From: Opitutia bacterium UBA4506
GTDB taxonomy: Bacteria; Verrucomicrobiota; Verrucomicrobiia; Opitutales; Puniceicoccaceae
Reading direction: 5' to 3'
Length of the DNA: 64,000 nt
Assembly: GCA_002388665.1 (NCBI GenBank)
Contig: DGMY01000039.1
Location: forward strand, 1 to 64,000
Positions 1-9,171 of the stretch are shown piece after piece (the first letter of the stretch is position 1; every line of letters begins with the position of its first letter). A program made the translations under genes and the position numbers. Under the pieces are notes generated by a model. That model was not told where the DNA came from. It did not search any database and worked only from the letters and a program-made list of their open reading frames with translations.

Positions 1-230
1 CCCGCCTCAGACCCCAGGGAGGATCAGAAGCGGGACGCATCTGCCACTTTCATTCTCGAGGCTCAGGACATCCATGCATAGAAGGACGAAACAAGTAGCT
101 GGGGTGTGTCCTCCGAAGGGGGTATTCGGGTTAGTCGCTCAGTTGCTACCACAGGACAGCGAAATCGCCTCAACCCGGTTCGTTTGGCCGCACGGGGAGT
201 TCGCCCTTGGGAGCATGCTCGTTCCGGTCC

Positions 231-992
231 TTAGCGACGACGGCGGAGAACAAATCCCATCATACCGAGACCAGCGAGGAAGGCAAAATTATTGGCTTCC
301 GGAACCGCAGCCACCGTAGCTGCCGCGATGAGAACATGACTCGATGAGCTCTGGCTCCCCGCGGTTGTGATATTGAAATTAAAGACCTCGTTGGGGTTGT
401 CGGCAACGACAGTGAAGGTATAAAGGTAGGGCTCCCGCGGAGAGGAATTGTCCCCGTACCAACCGCTGTCGCCAGTACCCCCAGTATTTCCGGAAACGTA
501 ACTCGTCGCGCCACTCATGGAAGCAACGACGGACCCGAACTGCGTTGCATACCCACCCGTCCAAATGTTGATCGTGTACTCCTGTCCCGCATCCGCCAGA
601 GTGATCGCCAATTCCACGCCCTCGTTCACGGTTGCAATATCATTTGAGAACAAGCCGGTCACGCCCTCTTTCGTACCGCTCACATCCGTACTGCCGTTCG
701 AATACGAAAACTCGGTATTGATCGCAGCGGAGGCAGTTCCGCGCAAAGCCGATCCGGTTCCAACCAGAGAAATCGAACCAATTCCGAAACCGCCATCCAT
801 ATCATTGGTCGCCGCCCCACTCGCGGCTGGATTCGCGCTCGTATCCCAGTAAGCCCAGTCCGTGGTGCCCAAGTCGGTCAGGTTATAGGGAGCCTCGGAG
901 GGTACGTTTGTCCGGCCGTCAAAAGTAATGACGGCTGCAGACGCCGCAGGAACGGCCAGCACAAGGGTTCCGATGGAGAGTATCGATTTCAT
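231..992 (-). CDS. PEP-CTERM sorting domain protein
   Basis: Secreted protein of 253 residues with unknown substrate. Residues 1-19 form a signal peptide ending in an Ala-rich cleavage region. The middle is Gly/Ser/Thr-rich and predicted to be beta-structured. The last ~24 residues carry a sorting tail: a VPEANN motif, a short hydrophobic helix and a terminal RRRR. This layout is known from PEP-CTERM proteins, which exosortase processes and which end up at the cell surface or in the extracellular matrix. No catalytic motif is visible. It is transcribed leftward and appears to be monocistronic. Two other proteins in the window share the tail architecture. The tail is clear; the biological role is not. 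Confidence 0.85.
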   Translation of the reverse strand: MKSILSIGTLVLAVPAASAAVITFDGRTNVPSEAPYNLTDLGTTDWAYWDTSANPAASGAATNDMDGGFGIGSISLVGTGSALRGTASAAINTEFSYSNGSTDVSGTKEGVTGLFSNDIATVNEGVELAITLADAGQEYTINIWTGGYATQFGSVVASMSGATSYVSGNTGGTGDSGWYGDNSSPREPYLYTFTVVADNPNEVFNFNITTAGSQSSSSHVLIAAATVAAVPEANNFAFLAGLGMMGFVLRRRR

Positions 993-1226
993 GACGGGGT
1001 ATGGGGTTTGATTCCGATAGATAGTAACAGAAATCTATCATGGGATTGTGACAAAACAATCGTACACAAGCTATATCAGTTAAGTCTACCAACAAATGTG
1101 CTCCATGAGAGTGCCAAACCCGAAGCGTCAAGGCCGGGTTCCACGATCGGATTTTGCGGCCGCGGAGATCGACATGCGGCGGATAATCGCGTCTTCTTCC
1201 GTATCGAGACACAGTGAGAGAACAAA

Positions 1227-1721
1227 ATGGACTATAAGATCATAGAGAAACCAGCTTTTGAGATCATTGGGAAGTCGAAGGACTTCACCAGCGAGACCTT
1301 CTTTAAGGAGGCACCTGCATATTGGAAAAAGTACGTAACCACCGAGGAGTACCGAGCTCTCTGGGGTTTAACGGGCGGAAGTTGGGGCCCCGTATCAGAG
1401 GCTCCTCTCCTGTCGGTCTATGTACCTGATGAAAGCGGATCCCGGGAGGCCTTTCAGGATATTTTGGGAGTGGAGAAAACAGCAACGACCCAGCCGGGAC
1501 AGTTCAGCGTCCTACAAGTCCCCGCCGCCACCTACGCAGAATTCAGTTGCAGCTATAGAGCCGCGGCAAAGACCCACAAGTATATCTACGGAGAATGGCT
1601 CCCTTCGATAAACTATGAACGGGATGATAGAAAACCGGATCTAGCCGCCTATTTCCCCGTGGCATTTTTGCCCCCCAATAGCATGGAGGTTCGCTGGTGG
1701 ATCCCGGTCATCCGCAAATGA
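1227..1721 (+). CDS. GyrI-like / AraC effector-binding domain protein
   Basis: A 164-residue stand-alone small-molecule-binding domain of the GyrI-like (SOUL/AraC effector-binding) type. It begins MDYKIIEKPAF, the typical first strand of the family, has the aromatic WG..W-like core (ALWGLTGGSWG), and ends with a strand rich in Trp (EVRWWIPV). There is no helix-turn-helix, so it is not itself a DNA-binding regulator. Proteins of this kind bind hydrophobic or cationic ligands, or inhibit partner proteins such as gyrase; nothing here shows the ligand. It has a purine-rich GAGAGAA ribosome-binding site just upstream. It stands alone between a leftward PEP-CTERM gene and a rightward membrane-protein gene. 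Confidence 0.75.
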   Translation: MDYKIIEKPAFEIIGKSKDFTSETFFKEAPAYWKKYVTTEEYRALWGLTGGSWGPVSEAPLLSVYVPDESGSREAFQDILGVEKTATTQPGQFSVLQVPAATYAEFSCSYRAAAKTHKYIYGEWLPSINYERDDRKPDLAAYFPVAFLPPNSMEVRWWIPVIRK

Positions 1722-1853
1722 CGATTCCTGCTTCAAACCACCCCAGATAGGGCGCAAGCGATCGTTGGAGAGTCTGATTGACGCTCGAGAACGGATGGTC
1801 GTGGGTCCGACAGCGGACAATCAACCGGCTTGAAACCCGGCAAGCCACTCTCC

Positions 1854-2588
1854 ATGTTCTGCAAGAGTATGGATCACAAAATCCCACCGGCACTGGCATC
1901 CTTCGTAATCGGAAATCCGAACTCCGAACTATCCTTCACCCAGCGCCTGGCCCGCGAGAACGGGTGGTCGGAGAGATACGCCAACCGGGCCATTCATGAG
2001 TACAAAAAATTCATGTACCTTTGCTCGATAAGCGGGCAGTCGATGACTCCGAGCGACCAAATCGACCAAGTCTGGCACCTGCACCTCCTCTACTCACAGA
2101 ATTACTGGGTCGACTTCTGCCAGAAAACACTTGGCAAGACGATTGACCACAACCCCACCAAGGGCGGAGAAGACGAACGCAACAAATTCGTCAAATGGTA
2201 TGAGGACACCATCGATTGCTATGAAGAAACTTTCGGGAGCAAGCCCCCGAAAGCAATTTGGCCACCGGCGAAAATTCGGTTTTCCAAAGACGTCAACTCC
2301 GTCAGAATACACCGGGCAAGGCGCTGCGCCCTCCCCTGGTGGTTCTTCAAACTTTCCTGGCTCTACGTCGTACTTGGGGTGATATTGTCAATCACCGGGT
2401 ACAGCGAGCTCGGATCCTTGTCCATCGGTGCCATTCCCGTACTCATACTCGGACACCTCTTTTCCCTCGGACGAATCAACTTCTCCGGCACCAAAAGAAG
2501 CCACGGCGGAGGATGTGGATGCAGCACGGGTTGCACGGGTTGCGGAGGAGGTTGTGGAGGAGGTTGTGGAGGAGGTTGTGGCGATTGA
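1854..2588 (+). CDS. TIGR04222-type membrane protein with Cys/Gly-rich tail
   Basis: Protein of 244 residues from the ATG at 1854 (or 239 from the ATG at 1869; an in-frame TTG lies at 1830). The N-terminal half has the core ENGW..RYANRAIHEYKKF followed by DQVWHLHLLYSQNYW and HNPTKGG, which I recognise from the TIGR04222 family and the related GRDP/DUF1399 glycine-rich domain. Two hydrophobic segments follow near residues 163-205. The end is a low-complexity tail of GGGC repeats, coded by three near-identical GGAGGTTGTGGA units at about 2548-2583. Family function is unknown. The Cys spacing could bind metal or form disulfides; that is inference. The start is uncertain because no strong ribosome-binding site is seen. 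Confidence 0.7.
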   Translation: MFCKSMDHKIPPALASFVIGNPNSELSFTQRLARENGWSERYANRAIHEYKKFMYLCSISGQSMTPSDQIDQVWHLHLLYSQNYWVDFCQKTLGKTIDHNPTKGGEDERNKFVKWYEDTIDCYEETFGSKPPKAIWPPAKIRFSKDVNSVRIHRARRCALPWWFFKLSWLYVVLGVILSITGYSELGSLSIGAIPVLILGHLFSLGRINFSGTKRSHGGGCGCSTGCTGCGGGCGGGCGGGCGD

Positions 2589-2782
2589 GGAACGTTCGCC
2601 ATGCGCCATCTTCCACCCGATAAAGTTCCCGTGAAATCGCTGGACCGATCCCAGCGAACCTTTAAAAGGTGTTGATTCATCGGCCATCGCCTAACCAAAT
2701 CCTCCTTTGCTGGAAACAAAAGAGACGATTCGCCCGAACTGACCGCATGCAGGTTCAGGATGACCCACTTGAAATGGAGGAT

Positions 2783-5620
2783 TTAAGAATATTGCCCGAG
2801 AATCGATAGCGCGTGTCTCGCAAAGTGACCGCGACAATCGTGCGTATACGATTGCAGGACCGCCTCTCCTTCTCCGTCACAATCGCCACACGAAAGTATC
2901 GCACGAGCCAAATGAATTTCACGCAAGGCCAGTTCGCGTACGTGGTTTTCGTTAATGTCCTCAGTCAGCGAGGCCTGCGCTTTAAGGATGTCGGGCTGCG
3001 CATGACCGCGATACCCGGGACGTTCGAGTAACCTACACAGCTCACCGGCAACGGCGTCCAATGGATGCCGCGCATAGAGAGCTTCACACCCCATCGCGAG
3101 AGCGCGAAAATGGGAAAACTCCGCCTCCGCCGGCATCGTTCGAATCTTCTGGAGAATAGCAGGCCAGGAACTCTCGTCCCCCACCAAACCGAGACAGATG
3201 ATCAGTTTGTCGACGTCCGAGAGGGTCATACCGAACTGGTGCATTCCCCGGAAGCTCCATCCTTCGTCCCACTCTGATCGATCGAGCTCCAACCGCAGTT
3301 CTGTTTTTCCCTCGTCCCTTCGATGAAAGGCGAGCATCTCTGCGTAACAAATACTCTGGGCACTTTGAGTACCCCGGACGCGTTCAAAAGCCTCCAGCAG
3401 AAACGGTATGCTTCGCTTCTCGTATAAAATCAAGGCAACCCCAGGAAGCGTGTTCCAGTCTTCTTTCACTGCCTTGAGAATCTGCTCTTCGGATACCGGA
3501 AAGGAGTCCTCATCGCTCAACACCCGGTCCGGAAGTCCACCGATCCCAACCAGATGTTCCTGGATCTCTAGAACACTCAACTCGCGAACCGCCTTCCGAT
3601 TTCTCGCCGACAGGGCGGCGATATAGCCGGCGGCATAGCCTTGGTTCTGCACGTCCGCCTGCATCCGGATTACTGGCAGGGCATCCCGGTGGGCACTGAG
3701 CCCCAACCCAGTCACCAACACCCCATCGAGCCCTTGGGGCAAAAGACAGCGCAAGGGGATATCCGCCCACAACCGATCCTTCTTTTCCGGTGGATGCAGC
3801 ATAAAGACCGGATCGATGGTGAAGCCGTGCGAGTCAAAGTTGGAAGACGCGACGCAAATTGTATCCGGAAAACGGCGTTCGTAGAGAATGTCCACCGCGT
3901 TGATGGCATAGTCTCCAATGATCTGCCGCCTCTCCCGCGAATCGATTAGTTCCCCGCAATCAAAATCATTCTTAAACTTCAATTTCGCTGTCGTGAGCAT
4001 TGCTGTAGCGTCGACCACGTCGGTATCGTCCGAGAAATTGTGATCCGAGTTGTGGTAGTCGCGCCCCGGCTTCAACCCCGCCAAGCCAGTTCCCTGGACC
4101 GCGAGATGATCCTTGCCAATCACTATCGTCGGAGCTCCCGCGATCGCAGGAATATCCGAGCAACCCGTACTATCCACCACGCAACCCGCTTCGACCAGCC
4201 CGTAACCGTAAGGCCCTGCTACCAGAATCGCGGTCACCCGATCTCCCTCGACGCAAACTCCGGCGCACAGGGTATTGAACCAATAAGTGCAACCTTCTCT
4301 CCGCCCCGTTTGGTGATACCAGGCACTTTTCGCCGCCACCGACCAGCTCTCCTCTCTCTCCTTGAAGTAATCCCGGTACTCGAGATCCTTGACTCCGCGG
4401 TCGATCTCGGCCGTAAAGCCAACGCGATTGCCATACCAATACTGGGAAATCTGTCCCATCGTTCCCACTCCGCCCAAGCCGGAGGTAAGCTCCACGACAA
4501 GGGTTTCGGCTCCCGCCCGACTCGCGCTAATGGCTGCTGGCGCACCACCTGTACCACCACCGGCGACGACTACATCAAAACGGCCGAGTCGCGGCAAAGC
4601 ACTGGAATCAAAGGTCACGCCCTCGGACTCCCGCTTTCCCGGACGCAACGCATCGCTCAACGTCCGCAATTCACCGGGGACCGGCTCACTCCCGGCACAG
4701 GAAACCGCCAGCGGCCCTTCACCCCGACCCGGTATCGCGGACGCCACCCGGGCACCGAGGTTTTCCGCAAATCTGATTGCGTCAATCGGGTTCGCGAAAA
4801 TCGACTCCTCCCCATCGGGCAACAACATGGACTCGCTCATCCCCCAGAGCCCCGGCTCTACCTGTAGGTCCTCCGGCGTGGGTTCCGAACCAGTCTTTGC
4901 CAGCCGTGGAAGGATCCGGGTCTGGTGTCGATACTCCTGCGGCACCCAACAACGATCGACCAGGTCCCCATAGGCCGCGGCCAAGGCAACGGGGCTCCCA
5001 TCCCCAAAATCAACCGGAACGGTATAGCGGCGGGCACTCACCGCGTAGTCCTCGGCCTCATACCCTGGCAAGCGCTCGACCGCGCCCACTCCGGCAGCGT
5101 CACTCCCCTCACCTTCACAGAAGGTTACATATTCCACCTCACGCCGACCTTCGATCTTCCGAATTCCCGGATACCCCGCCTGTTTCAAGACCAGGGCATC
5201 GAGCGTGGCATCGACCACTACCCGCGAACGGATCGCTTGAAGGCCCGTCCGGTTGGCGAGGGCAACCCCCTGAACCGCTCCGCCCTCCGTACGCAACAAT
5301 CCGGCGGGAAAACAATTGAAAAGAAAAGGTATGCCTGCAGCAACCAACCGTTGCTCTAGCGTCAACTTCACCTTCATAGGCCTCGGGGGTTGTCCCCCAT
5401 CCCCAAAGATCTCCCTGGCCAGGGCATTCTCCGTCCGGCCTTCCGGCCAGTAGCGATACAGATCGCAGATATCATCTCCAAGAAATGGACGAGCGGCCAA
5501 TACATAGACCGAGGCACCCTTCGCCTGCGCACTTAGAGCAAAAGAAACCGCGGCCGAACTGGAACCAACAACGACAATATCGACATCGGCAACGAGGGGA
5601 AGTTGGGGGTTATTCGTCAT
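2783..5620 (-). CDS. Tandem-module FAD-dependent oxidoreductase
   Basis: A 945-residue protein with two successive FAD-binding modules. The first starts near residue 13 with a degenerate Rossmann motif (VVVGSSSAA). The second starts near residue 360 with a good dinucleotide fold (VVVAGGGTGGAPAA) followed by GLGGVGTMGQ, typical of the FAD_oxidored family. The last ~200 residues look helical and repeat-like. No signal peptide is seen, so it is probably cytoplasmic. The start at 5620 is chosen over an upstream ATG at 5644 because GGAAGGA lies 10 bases before it. The gene is divergent from an AraC regulator, its likely controller. The substrate is not evident. The weak first GxGxxG suggests that module may not bind FAD. 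Confidence 0.8.
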   Translation of the reverse strand: MTNNPQLPLVADVDIVVVGSSSAAVSFALSAQAKGASVYVLAARPFLGDDICDLYRYWPEGRTENALAREIFGDGGQPPRPMKVKLTLEQRLVAAGIPFLFNCFPAGLLRTEGGAVQGVALANRTGLQAIRSRVVVDATLDALVLKQAGYPGIRKIEGRREVEYVTFCEGEGSDAAGVGAVERLPGYEAEDYAVSARRYTVPVDFGDGSPVALAAAYGDLVDRCWVPQEYRHQTRILPRLAKTGSEPTPEDLQVEPGLWGMSESMLLPDGEESIFANPIDAIRFAENLGARVASAIPGRGEGPLAVSCAGSEPVPGELRTLSDALRPGKRESEGVTFDSSALPRLGRFDVVVAGGGTGGAPAAISASRAGAETLVVELTSGLGGVGTMGQISQYWYGNRVGFTAEIDRGVKDLEYRDYFKEREESWSVAAKSAWYHQTGRREGCTYWFNTLCAGVCVEGDRVTAILVAGPYGYGLVEAGCVVDSTGCSDIPAIAGAPTIVIGKDHLAVQGTGLAGLKPGRDYHNSDHNFSDDTDVVDATAMLTTAKLKFKNDFDCGELIDSRERRQIIGDYAINAVDILYERRFPDTICVASSNFDSHGFTIDPVFMLHPPEKKDRLWADIPLRCLLPQGLDGVLVTGLGLSAHRDALPVIRMQADVQNQGYAAGYIAALSARNRKAVRELSVLEIQEHLVGIGGLPDRVLSDEDSFPVSEEQILKAVKEDWNTLPGVALILYEKRSIPFLLEAFERVRGTQSAQSICYAEMLAFHRRDEGKTELRLELDRSEWDEGWSFRGMHQFGMTLSDVDKLIICLGLVGDESSWPAILQKIRTMPAEAEFSHFRALAMGCEALYARHPLDAVAGELCRLLERPGYRGHAQPDILKAQASLTEDINENHVRELALREIHLARAILSCGDCDGEGEAVLQSYTHDCRGHFARHALSILGQYS

Positions 5621-5630
5621 CCCACTAGAA

Positions 5631-5637
5631 TCCTTCC
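5631..5637 (-). promoter_or_regulatory. Ribosome-binding site fixing the oxidoreductase start
   Basis: GGAAGGA on the minus strand, 10 bases before the ATG at 5620. It lies downstream of the alternative ATG at 5644, so it supports the shorter protein. Confidence 0.6.
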
Positions 5638-5718
5638 ACCGCATTCCTCCCGCAATCGATTTCCCCTATCCAAGATGGACAAATAATGGTATAAATTGCT
5701 CATGCATCCAATTTCCCC

Positions 5719-6546
5719 ATGAAAGAACCTGAGTACGACATCGGCTACTGCTACGAAGGTGCGGTCTCGCCCGCGTTCTACCGTCAAACCCAGTACTCGG
5801 GCGTCTCCTACGTATCCTGGTACATCCGCGAGGGGGAAGTCTCCGTCATGACCGACGGGCATAAATTGCAGGCAAAGGCCGGAGATTGGGTCTTTATCGA
5901 CCCTCTCACCATGAAAACCCATGCATTTACCGAAAACGCCCGCATCATCTCCCTGCGCTTCAGTATCAACTGGTCAGGGCTGCACTACTTCCCTCCGCTC
6001 AACGCGCCTTGGCTATACAACGGGCCGGAGAGCGCACACATGGTCCGACCAGCGGCCGAACTGTGCCGCCTCATTCGCCAGGCCGCCCTCCAACGAACAC
6101 CCCTGACTCCCACTCAATACGCCGAGCGCGGGATCTATTTTTCGCAATGGGTCCATCGCTGGCATCGTATCCGCGAAGAGCGGTCATGGCCCCTCCAACT
6201 CCCCACCGACATGCGGGTCTCCGAGCTCATCCTTTGCCTGATGAAATCCATCTCGATTGCCCCCGTCAACTACGACGCCCTCACCGCCACCGTCGGTCTC
6301 TCCAAAGCCCAGATCAACCGCATCTTTAAGGACTCCACTGGCCAGACCCCAAAACAATGGAAAGAAGCCGCCTGCCTCAAATCTTCCGAAAACCTCCTCA
6401 ACCAAAACAAACTCTCGATCAAAGAAATCGCCGCGGAGCTCGGCTTCACCGACCCATCCCACTTCAGCAAATGGTTCCGCAAGCACATGAAACACAGTCC
6501 CCTCAAATGGCGCTCCATGCAATTGGGCTACGGAGATCGCGTGTAG
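5719..6546 (+). CDS. AraC-family transcriptional regulator
   Basis: Protein of 275 residues. Residues 1-100 form a cupin-like sensor (GEVSVMTDGHKLQAKAGDWVF). The C-terminal ~95 residues hold two helix-turn-helix units, the second with the AraC signature (SIKEIAAELGFTDPSHFSKW followed by FRKHM). The gene is divergent from the tandem FAD oxidoreductase across a 98-bp gap, the usual layout for a regulator and its target, so it probably controls that gene and itself. The ligand is unknown; neighbours suggest a sugar or sugar acid. There is no clear Shine-Dalgarno before the ATG. Confidence 0.9.
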   Translation: MKEPEYDIGYCYEGAVSPAFYRQTQYSGVSYVSWYIREGEVSVMTDGHKLQAKAGDWVFIDPLTMKTHAFTENARIISLRFSINWSGLHYFPPLNAPWLYNGPESAHMVRPAAELCRLIRQAALQRTPLTPTQYAERGIYFSQWVHRWHRIREERSWPLQLPTDMRVSELILCLMKSISIAPVNYDALTATVGLSKAQINRIFKDSTGQTPKQWKEAACLKSSENLLNQNKLSIKEIAAELGFTDPSHFSKWFRKHMKHSPLKWRSMQLGYGDRV

Positions 6547-6653
6547 CTCTCCGGCGGCCTACCCACAGTGGGGCATGGCTTCAGCCTTGCCCGCGCATGG
6601 CCCGCTCGATGCTTCCGCCCGGACCGAGGGGGTGTCCCCGCGATCCTCTTCGT

Positions 6654-7556
6654 TCATTCTGCTGGAGGAGGCATTGCGCTTCGAATCTGCCTCATGATGA
6701 GCTGCAAAGCGCTTTCGTTGGGACTACTTTTGTGCCGTGCGAAGTACAGTTTATTCGTAAGCGGCTTGTCGCCTCTCCAGATGATACTCACCTCGCCGTT
6801 TTGAATCGATTCGCGGCAGAGAAAATCGGGGACAATCGCGACTCCGGGAGCGCGGGCCAGACTGCGTAGAATTGAGTTAAAGTTCGGAACGACGTAGTTT
6901 GGCCTGAAGTTTGGAGCCTGATTGAAGTTTTGTTTCCAGAACCTTTGGGTATGGTCATTGTCTCCAGCGATTCCATACCATTGCTGTTCGTTCAACCACT
7001 TGAGGCGCTGCGCTACCGTCGCTTCCTGAAAATCGAATGGGCGAGTCCCCTTTCCCGCGACCACGACAATATTCTCTTGAGAGAAAGCCTCGTACTTTAC
7101 TCCGCGCAATTCCGGATTGTGAGGGCTGACGACGAGATCAGTGACTCGGTTTTCGAGCTTGTGCAGCAACTCGCGATAGTCTCCGAACTCTAAAATAAGG
7201 TTACAGGGGAGATCCGGCAAAGCAGCTTCAAGACTCTGCTGAAAGGTTTCGAAGCACATCCCCAGGGTAATGGTCGGGCGATCCTCTGCAGGACCGCGCT
7301 GACTTTTCATCTCAATTTCTTCGAGTCGCTTGATCGGATCTACGATCGCATTGTAGAGCTGCTTGCCACGTTCCGTCGGAATCAAGAGCCGAGGACGGCG
7401 CTGGAAAAGTTTGTATCCGACATGATTCTCGAGCGAGCTCAAGTGCAGGCTAACCCCGGGTTGCGAGCTCATTAGATGGTTCGCCGCCGCCGTCATACTG
7501 CCCTTCTCGTAGATTGCCTTGAAGGTTCGAAACCACTCTAAATTTGTCATCACCAT
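6654..7556 (-). CDS. LysR-family transcriptional regulator
   Basis: Protein of 300 residues. The N-terminal winged helix-turn-helix spans residues 4-62 (FKAIYEKGSMTAAANHLMSS, then QPGVSLHLSSLE). A periplasmic-binding-protein-like effector domain follows from about residue 90 to the end. The start at 7556 has AAGGA five bases upstream. It is divergent from a short-chain dehydrogenase gene with 116 bp between the start codons, so this dehydrogenase is the likely target. The co-inducer cannot be told from sequence. Confidence 0.92.
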   Translation of the reverse strand: MVMTNLEWFRTFKAIYEKGSMTAAANHLMSSQPGVSLHLSSLENHVGYKLFQRRPRLLIPTERGKQLYNAIVDPIKRLEEIEMKSQRGPAEDRPTITLGMCFETFQQSLEAALPDLPCNLILEFGDYRELLHKLENRVTDLVVSPHNPELRGVKYEAFSQENIVVVAGKGTRPFDFQEATVAQRLKWLNEQQWYGIAGDNDHTQRFWKQNFNQAPNFRPNYVVPNFNSILRSLARAPGVAIVPDFLCRESIQNGEVSIIWRGDKPLTNKLYFARHKSSPNESALQLIMRQIRSAMPPPAE

Positions 7557-7568
7557 GATAATCCTTAC

Positions 7569-7586
7569 GCATTATTTGCATTATTT
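7569..7586. promoter_or_regulatory. Direct repeat in LysR/SDR divergent promoter
   Basis: Two adjacent exact copies of GCATTATTT, 13 bases upstream of the LysR start and within the divergent promoter. AT-rich repeats here could be part of the LysR binding site or a promoter element. I do not see a full T-N11-A dyad, so this is only a candidate. Confidence 0.3.
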
Positions 7587-7672
7587 GAGTGATAGGTCGA
7601 GCCCTGTTATCCTGTGAGCGTTCAATCCATTCAATCCACCGAAAGTGGTTCAGATCCAAACTCAAAAACATT

Positions 7673-8461
7673 ATGCAACTCAATCTACACGAAAAGACCG
7701 CCCTGGTCACCGCATCCTCAGCCGGTATCGGCTTGGAAATCGCTCGCTCACTCGCCGCAGAAGGCGCTCGGGTTTACATCAATGGCCGATCGCAGAAAAG
7801 CGTCGACGCAGGCATTCAAAGTATTCGGGCACAGCAACCCGATGCGAAATTGGAAGCTCTCGTCGCAGACAACTCGACAACTGCGGGTTGTCAACTGACC
7901 CTGCAAGCGCTGCCGGAAGTCGACATTTTGGTCAACAATTTGGGCATTTACGAAGCGGTCGGCTTTTTCGACGAGACCGACGAATCCTGGCAGCGACTGT
8001 TCGAGACCAATATCATGAGCGGCGTACGCCTCGCACGTCATTACCTCAAAGGCATGCTCGAGCGCGAGCAAGGTCGGGTGGTCTTTATCTCCAGCGAGTC
8101 CGCCATCTGCCCAGCCCCTGAGATGGCGCACTACAGTGCCACCAAGACCATGCAACTAGGGATCTCCCGTTCGCTGGCTGAATTGACAAAAGGCACAAAG
8201 GTCACCGTCAACAGTGTCCTGCCCGGTTCGACGCTTACCGACGGGGTGCAGAGCTTTATTGCAGACGTCTATCCGGACCTCCCGCCAGCCGAAGCCGAAA
8301 AGCGCTTCATGGCCGAAAACCGCTCGACATCGCTCATTCAGCGTTTGATCGATCCAAAGGAGATTGGCGACATTGTGAGCTTCGTCTGCAGCGAGCGCGC
8401 TGCCGTCATCAACGGAAGCAGCCTGCGCGCCGACGGAGGATTAGTCCGCGCCGCGTTCTAG
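7673..8461 (+). CDS. Short-chain dehydrogenase/reductase
   Basis: Classical SDR of 262 residues. It has the cofactor loop TASSAGIG near residue 14, the NNLG structural motif, a catalytic Ser in the ISSES region and the YSATK active-site pair (Tyr-x-x-x-Lys). It probably reduces or oxidises a small carbonyl or hydroxyl substrate with NAD(P)H in the cytoplasm. The ATG at 7673 is chosen because it begins just before the first beta strand (QLNLHEKTALVT); the longer reading frame adds an unrelated N-terminal extension. It is divergent from the LysR regulator. The substrate is unknown. Confidence 0.9.
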   Translation: MQLNLHEKTALVTASSAGIGLEIARSLAAEGARVYINGRSQKSVDAGIQSIRAQQPDAKLEALVADNSTTAGCQLTLQALPEVDILVNNLGIYEAVGFFDETDESWQRLFETNIMSGVRLARHYLKGMLEREQGRVVFISSESAICPAPEMAHYSATKTMQLGISRSLAELTKGTKVTVNSVLPGSTLTDGVQSFIADVYPDLPPAEAEKRFMAENRSTSLIQRLIDPKEIGDIVSFVCSERAAVINGSSLRADGGLVRAAF

Positions 8462-8464
8462 TTT

Positions 8465-8596
8465 TTATTCCGGGACACTCTCGTGCGTTTGCAGGCCTTC
8501 GTCCAAAATCATGGCGAAGGCTGCAAATCGCACTGGAACCCCGGCTTCAACCAACCTCTGGTACGATCTTTCGCGGTAGGCGTCAGATGGACGCAT
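8465..8596 (-). pseudogene. Possible remnant of a hydrolase C-terminus
   Basis: A 43-codon open frame just downstream of the SDR stop codon. Its product includes RERSYQRLVEAGVPVRFAAF, which resembles the last strand-helix region of alpha/beta hydrolases (a Y..L..AGVPV..F pattern followed by a hydrophobic segment). The usual catalytic His-Gly/Asp-Phe ending is not intact, and no 5' part of such a gene is seen. Either a decayed gene end or a chance similarity. Confidence 0.25.
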
Positions 8597-8736
8597 TCAC
8601 ACTGAGCCTATCGGTTGCCTAAAGATTCCCTTTCAACAGCTTGCGGATTGTTCCCTTCCCGTGCCGCGGGTGACGGAGGATGGAGGTCATTGCCGCTGAC
8701 TCCTGCTGCACCACCCATTTTCCCTCTCAACCTCGA

Positions 8737-9120
8737 CTACAGCAACCCCCGCTCCTTAAAGACCTCTTTTGCGATCATGATGGCGTTGGTGGCTGCAGGG
8801 AAGCCGCAGTAGGCGATCATTTGTGTGATTGTCTCGACGATTTCCTCCTTAGTCACCCCTTCATTCAGGGCGCAGTGGATATGGAGCTTTAGCTGTGGTG
8901 CGGCGTTTCCCATGACCGTTAAGGCGGAAAGGGTGATCAACTCCTGGATTTTGGGATTCAGGACATTGCTTTTGTCTCCGTAAATATCACCAAAGGCGAA
9001 TTCGACATTCACCCGGGCGAACAATGGGGAGACCTCACGGATACTCTCCACATATTGATCGGCATCGGGGCCCAGGTGCTCGCGCATCACCTCGATGCCT
9101 TTTTGATATCGCTCATTCAT
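8737..9120 (-). CDS. Carboxymuconolactone decarboxylase family protein
   Basis: Protein of 127 residues matching the CMD/AhpD-like family: an all-helical small protein with the conserved core LNPKIQELITLSALTVMGNA, then HIHCALNEGVTKEEIVETI and a hydrophobic C-terminal helix with GFPAATNAI. Members are decarboxylases or, when they carry CxxC, peroxide-reducing enzymes. Here only single Cys residues are present (in HIHCAL and AYCGF), so an AhpD-type redox role is unlikely. It follows the DoxX gene by 51 bp in the same direction and may be co-transcribed with it. The substrate is unknown. Confidence 0.88.
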   Translation of the reverse strand: MNERYQKGIEVMREHLGPDADQYVESIREVSPLFARVNVEFAFGDIYGDKSNVLNPKIQELITLSALTVMGNAAPQLKLHIHCALNEGVTKEEIVETITQMIAYCGFPAATNAIMIAKEVFKERGLL

Positions 9121-9171
9121 AATCTTTGGGTGTTTGGATGGTTTGGGAATGACGGCCGAATCGCCGCCTGA

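Noticed and set aside
74..319. 81-aa rightward open frame at the left edge
   Set aside because: It overlaps the end of the PEP-CTERM gene on the other strand and shows no family features or ribosome-binding site.
4040..4867. 275-aa frame opposite the tandem FAD oxidoreductase
   Set aside because: Arg/Pro-rich antisense shadow of a well-supported gene.
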